A DNA stretch of 5,368 bases. It comes from Desulfobacteraceae bacterium (GTDB taxonomy: Bacteria; Desulfobacterota; Desulfobacteria; Desulfobacterales; Desulfosalsimonadaceae). A program made the position numbers and the translations under genes. A model generated the notes under the pieces. That model had not been told where the DNA came from, searched no databases, and saw only the letters and a list, made by a program, of their open reading frames with translations. The stretch covers positions 1 to 5,368 of the forward strand of contig JAABTZ010000249.1 in the NCBI GenBank assembly GCA_011389605.1, written 5' to 3'. Positions 1 through 5,126 of the stretch are shown in pieces. Position 1 is the stretch's first letter; the number at the start of each line of letters is the position of its first letter.

Positions 1-1053
1 CAGTACCTTTCGGGCAAAAAGCGCATTAGTCCCCCAAAAGACAGGCGCTGTGCTTCAAAAGATGCGTTTGTAATCAGGGGTGCATCTGAAAACAATCTTA
101 AAAATATTGATGTAGGCTTTCCTTTGGGCTGTTTTGTTTGTGTTACCGGGGTTTCAGGTTCGGGAAAGTCCACCTTGGTGTTTGAAACCCTTTACCGGAT
201 TCTTGCCCGCAGGCTTAACAGATCAGGGATTCGGCCGGGCAGCCATGAGTCCGCTGAAGGATTTGAAAACATTGACAAGGTAATAAACATCAACCAGTCT
301 CCCATTGGCAGAACTCCAAGGTCCAATCCCGGAACCTACACAGGGGTATTTACCTTTATAAGGGAATTGTTTGCAAAAACCCCGGAAGCCAGGATGCGGG
401 GGTACAAGGCCGGCAGGTTTTCCTTTAACATCAAGGGGGGGCGCTGCGAGGCTTGCAGCGGGGACGGCATAATTAAAATTGAAATGCATTTTCTTCCGGA
501 TATTTTCGTGCCCTGTGACGTTTGCCGGGCTCTGAGATACAACCGGGAAACTCTGGAGGTGAAGTACAAGGGCAAAAACATAGCAGAGGTGCTGGATATG
601 ACCGTCAATCAGGCAATGGCGTTTTTTTCCAATATCGGTCATATTCGTTCAAGGCTCCAAACCCTTGTAGATGTGGGTTTGGGCTATATACGCGTGGGCC
701 AGCCAGCCACAACCCTTTCCGGCGGCGAGGCTCAGCGTGTAAAGCTTTCCAGGGAGCTTGCCCGGCGCGATACCGGCCGGACAATGTATCTCTTAGACGA
801 GCCTACTACCGGCCTGCACATGGAAGACATCAAAAAACTGCTTGCGGTGTTAAACCGGCTGGTGGAAGCAGGCAACACCGTGGTTGTAATAGAACATAAT
901 CTGGATGTGGTAAGGTATGCCGATCATGTAATTGATCTGGGTCCCGAAGGCGGTGATGATGGCGGACTTGTGGTGGCACAGGGAACCCCTGAGGATGTGG
1001 CAGCGTGTAAGGATTCTCATACGGGATTTTTTTTACGGCGCCAGAATCTCTGA
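1..1053 (+). CDS. uvrA: UvrABC system protein A (excinuclease ABC subunit A), C-terminal part; 5' end outside window
   Basis: UvrA is the dimeric ATPase that finds bulky DNA lesions and loads UvrB in nucleotide excision repair; it acts in the cytoplasm on DNA. The frame is open from base 1, so the gene begins upstream; 350 codons are present, about the last third of a ~940-residue protein. Seen in order (residues numbered within the window): the YLSGKKRI segment (2-9), the second-domain Walker A GVSGSGKST (50-58), the QSPIGRTPRSNP block, a zinc finger of form C-x2-C-x19-C-x2-C (Cys codons at 445, 454, 514 and 523), the ABC signature LSGGEAQRVKL, Walker B LLDEPTTGLH and the H-loop VVIEHN. The match to E. 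coli UvrA, recalled from memory, runs to the C-terminus. The usual GKRYNRETL after the zinc finger reads ALRYNRETL here. The only start-like codon near the left edge (TTG at 124) is internal. The gene converges on the atp operon. Confidence 0.97.
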   Translation, partial: QYLSGKKRISPPKDRRCASKDAFVIRGASENNLKNIDVGFPLGCFVCVTGVSGSGKSTLVFETLYRILARRLNRSGIRPGSHESAEGFENIDKVININQSPIGRTPRSNPGTYTGVFTFIRELFAKTPEARMRGYKAGRFSFNIKGGRCEACSGDGIIKIEMHFLPDIFVPCDVCRALRYNRETLEVKYKGKNIAEVLDMTVNQAMAFFSNIGHIRSRLQTLVDVGLGYIRVGQPATTLSGGEAQRVKLSRELARRDTGRTMYLLDEPTTGLHMEDIKKLLAVLNRLVEAGNTVVVIEHNLDVVRYADHVIDLGPEGGDDGGLVVAQGTPEDVAACKDSHTGFFLRRQNL

Positions 1054-1058
1054 TGCAC

Positions 1059-1077
1059 TATCCTGAACTGAAGGATA
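1059..1077 (+). other. Small hairpin just after uvrA stop
   Basis: Arms TATCCT (1059-1064) and AGGATA (1072-1077) enclose a 7-base loop, six bases past the uvrA stop codon. No T-run follows directly, so it is at most a weak 3'-end structure. The same bases also form the left arm of the outer inverted repeat described for 1061-1227, so the two foldings compete. Confidence 0.35.
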
Positions 1078-1227
1078 ACATCAATTTATATTTTAAAAAT
1101 CTAAAACCCTCCGGGATTTTCAAGTTTACCGCATCTACTGCCTCAGATGCAGCCTCGCATAGTTGACTATAGCGAGTCTGCATCTTCCTTGTATCTGCGG
1201 TAAACTTGAAAATCGCTCAATTCAGGA
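1061..1227. repeat. Nested imperfect palindrome in the uvrA-atpE gap
   Basis: Three nested inverted repeats share one centre. The outer arms are 1061-1071 (TCCTGAACTGA) and 1217-1227, matching at 10 of 11. The middle arms are 1115-1133 (GATTTTCAAGTTTACCGCA) and 1196-1214, a perfect 19-bp match. The inner arms are 1145-1162 and 1167-1185: eight pairs, one mismatch, five pairs, one bulged A at 1171, and four pairs closed by TTGA. The left side carries 43 extra bases (1072-1114) with no counterpart on the right. No open frame of note lies here. The architecture resembles a palindromic intergenic repeat or a MITE-like element, but the sequence differs from the repeats at 3094 and 5127. No transposase or target duplication was identified. 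Confidence 0.75.
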
Positions 1228-1256
1228 CTAGTAAAAGCCTGATTTTAGATGGCATC

Positions 1257-1306
1257 AAAAAAGGGCCCCTGTCCGGCGCACATGCCGGGCAGGGGCCCTT
1301 TTTTTT
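1257..1306. terminator. Strong bidirectional rho-independent terminator between uvrA and atpE
   Basis: A near-perfect stem of about 21 pairs, counting the flanking A/T pairs, surrounds the 6-base loop GCACAT (1278-1283). The core AAGGGCCCCTG (1261-1271) pairs with CAGGGGCCCTT (1290-1300), with one mismatched pair (1272/1289). Eight T's end it on the + strand (1299-1306) and six on the - strand (complement of 1257-1262). It starts about 20 bases past the atpE stop and about 200 past the uvrA stop, so it can end both convergent transcripts. It also marks the real 3' end of the F0 operon. Confidence 0.93.
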
Positions 1307-1326
1307 AAATGCCTTTTGGGCTGGGA

Positions 1327-1608
1327 TTACATACCGATCATTTTGGTGACGGTACCAGCCATGGGTGTTGCATAGATGATAATCAGTGAGATAACCAGAG
1401 CATAAATACACAGAGACTCGATAAGGGCAAGACCGATGAGCATTGTCACTGTGACCTTACCGGAGGACTCCGGGTTTCTGGCAATTCCTTCCACTGCCGA
1501 TCTCAGGCTGATTCCCATGCCGTAGGCACAGCCAATGGCTGCGATGGCTATGGCAAAACCTGCTACGGTTACACAAGCGGTAAAAAATTTGAGTGCTTCA
1601 ATTTCCAT
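1327..1608 (-). CDS. atpE: ATP synthase F0 subunit c (proteolipid, c-ring)
   Basis: Subunit c forms the membrane rotor ring that carries ions through F0; each copy is a hairpin of two helices. The 93-residue product shows helix 1 at about residues 8-35 with the glycine motif G26xxxG30xG32, a polar loop containing ARNPE (43-47), and helix 2 at about 52-80 carrying the essential carboxylate Glu64 in ALIESLCIYALVI. Residues 31 (Met) and 66 (Leu) stand where Na+-type rings such as that of Ilyobacter have Gln and Thr; Ser65 is kept. I infer proton coupling. The start is the ATG at 1606-1608, preceded by GGGAGG (complement of 1616-1621) with a 7-base spacer. It is the last gene of the operon, 95 bases after atpB, and a terminator follows. 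Confidence 0.96.
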   Translation of the reverse strand: MEIEALKFFTACVTVAGFAIAIAAIGCAYGMGISLRSAVEGIARNPESSGKVTVTMLIGLALIESLCIYALVISLIIIYATPMAGTVTKMIGM

Positions 1609-1703
1609 TTACAAACCTCCCTTGACAATAAGTTTAAGTTTAACGGCTTCTTCCAAAAACCGTGTGGAGCACACAAGAGTAAAGAATGACTTTTAAGCCT
1701 TGG
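1609..1703 (-). promoter_or_regulatory. atpB-atpE intergenic leader with RBS and small hairpin
   Basis: This 95-base gap is the only sizeable one inside the operon. On the - strand it holds a 5-bp hairpin (GTGTG CTC CACAC, 1662-1674), then an A/T-rich, G-poor tract (about 1622-1645), then the SD GGGAGG (1616-1621) and a 7-base spacer to the ATG. Subunit c is needed in about ten or more copies per complex, and in E. coli a U-rich leader is known to boost atpE translation. A similar role here is inference from position and base composition only. Confidence 0.4.
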
Positions 1704-2393
1704 TTAGTGGGCATCTTCCATTGCCAGGGAAAAATACATGGTCGACAGCAGATAGAAGATAAAGGCCTGAACAAAGGATACAAACACGCCCAGTGCCATG
1801 ATCGGCAGGGGGGCGAAAAATGCGCCGGCCAGCATGAACAAAATTCCCAGAACCAGTTCCTTGCCCATGATGTTGCCAAAAAGACGAAAGGACAGTGACA
1901 GCACCCGGGAGAGGTGGCTGATGATTTCGATGGGGATAAATATGGGAGCAAGCCACCAGAAAGGACCCATGAAGTGCTTCAGGTAATGCAGCCCGTGGAG
2001 CCTGACGCCTATGTAGTGGGTAAAGAAAAAAACCGGAATTGCGCATGACAAAGTGGTATTGAGATCCGCCGTGGGAGAAAAAAAGCCGGGGACAAGGCCC
2101 GCAAGGTTTGAAAAGAAGATATAGAGAAAAATGGTGGCCAGAAAGGGGAAAAACCAGCGGCTTTCCTCGCCGGCTGTATCCACCGTGAATTCCTCAAGGC
2201 TCGATATTATCATTTCAAATACATTCTGGGCTTTGCCCGGAATCATGCTGATATGCCTTGCCCCGAGAGCACCGACGATTATCAGCAGCGCCATTACCAC
2301 CCAGCTGTAGACCACGTGTGGATATTCATGCGCAAAATGCCCCAGGCCGATCAGTTCAAACAGCTTTACGAAATAAAGTAATGGATGTTCCAC
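1704..2393 (-). CDS. atpB: ATP synthase F0 subunit a (ion-channel stator)
   Basis: Subunit a forms the two half-channels of F0 beside the c-ring. I take the GTG at 2391-2393 as the start, giving 229 residues. It has the SD AAGGAGG (complement of 2403-2409) with a 9-base spacer, and the next stop upstream (atpI TGA) is one base away. A 24-codon longer frame exists but would run into atpI without a family-like N-terminus. About five to six membrane helices are visible (near residues 29-46, 80-103, 115-132, 145-160, 162-190 and 195-224). PTADLNTTL (107-115) is a family motif. RLFGN (170-174) carries the essential Arg170, equal to E. coli Arg210, and Gln209 equals E. coli Gln252. Lys178 sits at the E. 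coli Gly218 position and Gly202 at the His245 position. The protein works with AtpE just downstream. Confidence 0.96.
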   Translation of the reverse strand: MEHPLLYFVKLFELIGLGHFAHEYPHVVYSWVVMALLIIVGALGARHISMIPGKAQNVFEMIISSLEEFTVDTAGEESRWFFPFLATIFLYIFFSNLAGLVPGFFSPTADLNTTLSCAIPVFFFTHYIGVRLHGLHYLKHFMGPFWWLAPIFIPIEIISHLSRVLSLSFRLFGNIMGKELVLGILFMLAGAFFAPLPIMALGVFVSFVQAFIFYLLSTMYFSLAMEDAH

Positions 2394-2409
2394 TTCAGAC
2401 CGCCTCCTT
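2394..2409 (-). promoter_or_regulatory. Ribosome binding site that fixes the atpB GTG start
   Basis: Read on the - strand, AAGGAGG lies nine bases before a GTG, and the TGA stop of atpI falls between them (TGA, one base, GTG). The SD is inside the last codons of atpI, an arrangement typical of coupled translation. It favours the 229-residue subunit a over the longer open frame that begins at 2465. Confidence 0.85.
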
Positions 2410-2790
2410 GGATATGAGTTTGGTAAATTCCCGGATGGTGCCGAGCATAATGCTTGCCACGACAATTGACAGGCCGATCAGCAGGCCCAGAGGTTCAACG
2501 TATCCGTTTGAAATCAGAAGAAAAATTATTACTGCACTGAGAATGAAACGGATATAGTACTTGATTAAAACCACATTATGAGATGCAATATGCGGCGGGG
2601 TCAGTGACCGTTTTAACGTTCTGTAAAGCAGATGGAAGTTGACTGTGACAATCAGTCCCCCTGCTAAAATCCCAAGGGCAAAATCAAGCGGTGTTGCTAA
2701 AAGCCCTGTAATTCCGGCAATCACAAACAATAACCAGTTTGTCCGGATAATAAATTTTAGCAAACGCTGCTGTATAATCATAGGGCCCAC
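2395..2790 (-). CDS. atpI: ATP synthase subunit I (AtpI-family membrane protein)
   Basis: The 131-residue hydrophobic protein has four predicted membrane helices at about residues 13-32, 37-58, 75-95 and 99-120. The order is TM hairpin, basic cytoplasmic loop (RTLKRSLTPPH), TM hairpin, with a charged tail (REFTKLISKEA). The G40xxxGG45 run followed by N51-F52, and PLGLLIGLSIV (100-110), resemble the subunit I family. Family members aid assembly of the c-ring; some have been proposed to move Mg2+. Two starts are possible: GTG at 2788-2790, two bases after the atpZ stop, or ATG at 2779-2781, eleven bases after it (128 residues). Neither has a strong SD, so coupling to atpZ translation is likely. 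The symbol rests on both sequence character and position between atpZ and atpB; this family diverges quickly. Confidence 0.82.
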   Translation of the reverse strand: MGPMIIQQRLLKFIIRTNWLLFVIAGITGLLATPLDFALGILAGGLIVTVNFHLLYRTLKRSLTPPHIASHNVVLIKYYIRFILSAVIIFLLISNGYVEPLGLLIGLSIVVASIMLGTIREFTKLISKEAV

Positions 2791-2792
2791 AC

Positions 2793-3011
2793 TCAGGTTT
2801 TCCGGCTGCGCTTCAGTATCCGGTAAATATTGTTGAAACCGCCGATGATCCCGAAGAACAGAAATATAAACATCATTACAGGGGTAGTGTCAAAAACACG
2901 ATCCAGCCACAGCCCTATAAACAATCCTACAAATATGGAAATGGCGACTGAAAGACCGAGGCTGCTGTAGTAGCCAAGCTCTCTTAAAGTCTGTCTGGTA
3001 TCATTTTTCAT
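2793..3011 (-). CDS. atpZ: AtpZ/AtpI-family small F0F1-associated membrane protein
   Basis: The 72-residue protein has two membrane helices, about 15-36 and 44-64. A charged turn lies between them (LDRVFDTTP), followed by GIIGGFNNIYRILKR at the C-terminal end. This fits the small 'F0F1-ATPase gene 1' (AtpZ) family usually found first in atp operons and thought to help assembly or Mg2+ supply for the synthase. The ATG at 3009-3011 has GGAGG (complement of 3018-3022) six bases upstream. It is the first gene of the F0 operon, behind a good promoter. The stop is followed after two bases by the possible GTG start of atpI. The exact biochemical role in this organism cannot be told from the sequence. 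Confidence 0.85.
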   Translation of the reverse strand: MKNDTRQTLRELGYYSSLGLSVAISIFVGLFIGLWLDRVFDTTPVMMFIFLFFGIIGGFNNIYRILKRSRKT

Positions 3012-3017
3012 ACGCCG

Positions 3018-3038
3018 CCTCCGGCAGTCAAATCTGCC
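3018..3038 (-). promoter_or_regulatory. atpZ RBS with abutting hairpin
   Basis: On the - strand a 5-bp hairpin, GGCAG-loop of 6-CTGCC (complement of 3023-3038), ends immediately before the SD GGAGG (3018-3022). The hairpin does not sequester the SD but sets its upstream border. Any effect on translation of the operon's first gene is inference. Confidence 0.4.
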
Positions 3039-3056
3039 AGGCCATTAAAATCAAAT

Positions 3057-3085
3057 TTCATAGCACAGGAATAAAAACGGGTCAA
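3057..3085 (-). promoter_or_regulatory. Sigma70-type promoter of the atpZIBE operon
   Basis: On the - strand, TTGACC (complement of 3080-3085; 5 of 6 to the consensus) is followed by exactly 17 bases and TATGAA (complement of 3057-3062; 4 of 6). The predicted transcription start falls near 3050, giving a leader of about 40 bases before the atpZ ATG. The -35 box lies only eight bases from the end of repeat copy A, so the F0 operon can be transcribed separately from ettA. Confidence 0.7.
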
Positions 3086-3093
3086 TAAAAAAT

Positions 3094-3253
3094 GACGTCT
3101 TCGTAAAAAGTCCAACATCTGCGTTACGCGCGATTTTTCAGAATTTCACGTACGGCTAAAGTACGCTGCATTCTTCAAAATCGCGCAAGCCTTGATCTTG
3201 AACTTTTTACAAAGCCGTCTGAAAGTGACTTTTTACGAGTTTGTCAAAAATGA
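3094..3253. repeat. Palindromic intergenic repeat, copy A (ettA-atpZ gap)
   Basis: The core 3094-3219 is a ~126-bp imperfect palindrome. Its ends GACG..TCGTAAAAAGTCCAA pair with TTGAACTTTTTAC..CGTC. A second arm around GCGCGATTTT (3128-3137) pairs with AAAATCGCGC (3177-3186), and the centre is CGTAC-7 bases-GTACG. Similarity to copy B (5127-5286) runs through the palindrome and about 34 bases beyond, in the same orientation. Shared blocks include GCGTTACGCGCGATTT, GAATTTCACGTACGG, GTACGCTGCATTCTTC and a 22-base block from AAATCGCGC to GATCTTG. It contains no gene. Confidence 0.88.
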
Positions 3254-3270
3254 TGACCTCGTAAAAAGCC
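3227..3270. repeat. Inverted repeat downstream of ettA, at the edge of repeat copy A
   Basis: GACTTTTTACGAG (3227-3239) faces CTCGTAAAAAGCC (3258-3270): 11 perfect pairs and one more after a mismatch. An inner 4-bp stem is formed by GTCA (3243-3246) and TGAC (3254-3257). It begins about 35 bases past the ettA stop as read on the - strand. No T-run follows, so it is not a classical terminator; it could end or protect the ettA mRNA. The left arm belongs to the shared tail of the repeat family. Confidence 0.6.
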
Positions 3271-3304
3271 TGCTTCCACCTCTGTGATCATTTCGGCTTT
3301 GGCT

Positions 3305-4993
3305 CTACTGCCTGACAAAGCGTCTGTACTTGATCCGGTGAGGCCGCTCGGCTTCGGCACCCAGGCGCTTTTTGCGGTCAGCTTCGTAGTCCGCATAATT
3401 TCCCTCCACCCAGATTACCTGGCTGTCGCCTTCAAAGGCCAGGATATGGGTGGCTATGCGGTCAAGAAACCATCTGTCATGGCTTATGACCACGGCACAG
3501 CCGGCAAAGTTTTCCACGGCGGTCTCAAGGGCGCGCATGGTGTTGACATCAAGGTCGTTTGTGGGTTCATCGAGCAGAATCACGTTAGCCCCCTGTTTTA
3601 GCATCCGCGCCATATGCACACGGTTGCGCTCGCCTCCTGAAATCATCCCCACTTTTTTCTGCTGGTCTGCTCCTGAAAAATTAAACCTGGATACATAGGC
3701 CCGGGATTTTACTTCCAGGCTGCCAAGCCGTATTATATCTTTACCCTCGGAGATGGCTTCCCATACGGTTTTCTCAGGATCCAGGCTTGCCCGGCTTTGT
3801 TCCACGTATGCCAGGTTAACTGTTTCTCCAATGCGCAGGGTGCCGCTGTCAGGCTGTTGTTCACCGGTAATCATTTTAAACAAGGTGGTTTTACCCGCAC
3901 CATTGGGCCCCACTACTCCAACTATGCCGCCGGGAGGCAGGTGAAAAGACATGTTTTCAAAAAGCAGCCTGTCGCCATAGCCCTTGGATACGTTGTCTGC
4001 CTCCACCACAACCTTGCCCAGGCGCGGACCGGGCGGGATGTAGATCTGCATCTCCCTGGAATTGTCTGCCGCCTGCTGGTTTAACAATTGTTCGTATGCG
4101 TTGATGCGAGCCCTGGATTTGCTCTGCCGGGCTTTTGGCGACATGCGGATCCATTCAAGCTCCCTTTCCAGAGTTTTTTGGCGCTGGGATTCGGCCTTTT
4201 CCTCACGGCGAAGCCTTTCCTGCTTTTGTTCAAGCCAGGAAGTATAGTTTCCCTTCCATGGGATGCCCCGGCCCTGGTCCAGCTCCAGTATCCAGCCGGC
4301 CACATTGTCTAAAAAATATCTGTCATGGGTGACAGCGATAATAGTGCCTTCGTATTGCTGAAGATGGTGTTCCAGCCAGGCCACGGTTTCAGCATCCAGG
4401 TGGTTTGTTGGCTCGTCTAAAAGCAGGATGTCAGGTTTTTCAAGCAGTATCCGGCAAAGGGCAACCCGCCTTCTTTCCCCTCCGGACAGGACTTTTACCG
4501 GGGTGTCACCTTCCGGGCAGCGAAGGGCGTCCATGGCCATCTCCAGCCGGGCGTCAATATCCCAGGCGTCAGCGGAGTCAAGTTTTTCCTGGACATCGGC
4601 CTGGCGCTGGATAAGGTTGTCCATTTCCTCATCGCTCATGGGTTCGGCAAACCGCTCGTTTATCCTGTTGTATTCATCCATCAGCGCCATGGTCGGGCCT
4701 GCGGCTTCTTCCACCACCTGGCGAACGGTCTTGTTGTCATCAATCACAGGTTCCTGTTCCAGAAACCCCACGGTATATCCCGGGCTCATGGCCACCTCGC
4801 CGTTGTATTGCGTATCCACACCTGCCATGATGCGAAGCAGCGTACTTTTTCCGGCCCCGTTCAGGCCCAGGACTCCGATTTTGGCCCCGTAAAAATAGGA
4901 TAGGGATATATTTTCTATAACCGGCTTTTTATGGTGATACTTGCTCACCCGGTTCATGGAGCATATGATCTTGTCAGGCTGATGCCGGCTCAT
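3305..4993 (-). CDS. ettA: Energy-dependent translational throttle protein EttA (ABC-F ATPase)
   Basis: EttA is a soluble ABC-F protein that binds the ribosomal E site and gates the first elongation steps according to the ATP/ADP ratio. The product has 562 residues (E. coli 555). Domain 1: Walker A GLNGAGKST (43-51), arm insert about 95-140, signature LSGGE (169-173), Walker B with catalytic Glu194, H-loop His223. The linker or P-site-tRNA motif spans about 250-320, with a basic run at 287-296. Domain 2: GPNGAGKTT (362-370), ISGGE (451-455), Glu476, His505. The C-terminus ends in RIKYRR as in E. coli EttA. There are no membrane helices, so it is not a transporter. The start is the ATG at 4991-4993, with AAAGGA (complement of 5001-5006) seven bases upstream; the frame stays open to a TTG at 5018-5020, which has no SD. 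Both catalytic glutamates are present, so it should be active. Confidence 0.96.
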   Translation of the reverse strand: MSRHQPDKIICSMNRVSKYHHKKPVIENISLSYFYGAKIGVLGLNGAGKSTLLRIMAGVDTQYNGEVAMSPGYTVGFLEQEPVIDDNKTVRQVVEEAAGPTMALMDEYNRINERFAEPMSDEEMDNLIQRQADVQEKLDSADAWDIDARLEMAMDALRCPEGDTPVKVLSGGERRRVALCRILLEKPDILLLDEPTNHLDAETVAWLEHHLQQYEGTIIAVTHDRYFLDNVAGWILELDQGRGIPWKGNYTSWLEQKQERLRREEKAESQRQKTLERELEWIRMSPKARQSKSRARINAYEQLLNQQAADNSREMQIYIPPGPRLGKVVVEADNVSKGYGDRLLFENMSFHLPPGGIVGVVGPNGAGKTTLFKMITGEQQPDSGTLRIGETVNLAYVEQSRASLDPEKTVWEAISEGKDIIRLGSLEVKSRAYVSRFNFSGADQQKKVGMISGGERNRVHMARMLKQGANVILLDEPTNDLDVNTMRALETAVENFAGCAVVISHDRWFLDRIATHILAFEGDSQVIWVEGNYADYEADRKKRLGAEAERPHRIKYRRFVRQ

Positions 4994-5019
4994 GGAAATA
5001 TCCTTTCTGCTGTTCAGCA
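4994..5019 (-). promoter_or_regulatory. ettA RBS with small hairpin; fixes the ATG start
   Basis: On the - strand, TGCTG-AA-CAGCA (complement of 5008-5019) lies one base before the SD AAAGGA (5001-5006), followed by the 7-base spacer TATTTCC and the ATG. The SD supports 4993 over the upstream TTG. The hairpin is short, with a tight loop, and may be chance. Confidence 0.6.
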
Positions 5020-5126
5020 ATTGTTTTAGGATTTATCGGTGTGGTTTTATCAGTTCAAGTCAGCAAGTGCAAGAAAACTCGAAAACTTCAGGCAGCCACT
5101 GGCAAAAGGAAAGACTGATTAAAATA
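5020..5126. other. ettA upstream region, no gene seen
   Basis: Between the ettA leader and repeat copy B there is no credible open frame on either strand and no tRNA-like fold. The ettA promoter is expected here on the - strand. TTGAAC followed after 15 bases by GATAAA is the nearest approach to -35/-10 boxes, but spacing and matches are poor, so no promoter is called. Confidence 0.4.

Noticed and set aside
223..642. Long minus-strand open frames opposite uvrA (223-642, 336-608) and a plus-strand alternative frame (522-899)
   Set aside because: uvrA is clearly coding here with all family motifs; the other frames have unlikely composition and no recognisable domain.
1099..1250. Inverted match ATCTAAAA (1099-1106) / TTTTAGAT (1243-1250)
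   Set aside because: Eight A/T-rich bases that cross, rather than nest with, the stronger arms at 1061/1217; probably chance.
1217..1411. 64-codon minus-strand open frame overlapping the terminator and the end of atpE
   Set aside because: It runs through the terminator stem and out of frame over atpE; no SD.
1640..2197. Minus-strand frames overlapping atpB in another frame (1640-1951, 1693-2046, 2009-2197)
   Set aside because: Cys/Pro/Trp/Ser-rich shadows of the subunit a coding sequence, without an SD.
3094..3270. CRISPR array or phage attachment site from the repeated motifs
   Set aside because: Only two long palindromic copies nearly 2 kb apart, no regular spacers, no cas, integrase or tRNA sequence.
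3284..4892. Several plus-strand open frames opposite ettA (for example 3284-3601, 3450-3698, 4428-4892)
   Set aside because: Antisense shadows of ettA, whose domain order is complete.
3305..4993. ettA as a drug-resistance ABC-F or an ABC transporter ATPase
   Set aside because: Length, arm insert, linker sequence and the C-terminal RIKYRR end match EttA; no permease gene is nearby.
5020..5060. Candidate ettA promoter (TTGAAC / GATAAA on the minus strand)
   Set aside because: Spacing of 15 and only four of six matches in each box; not distinguishable from chance in A/T-rich DNA.
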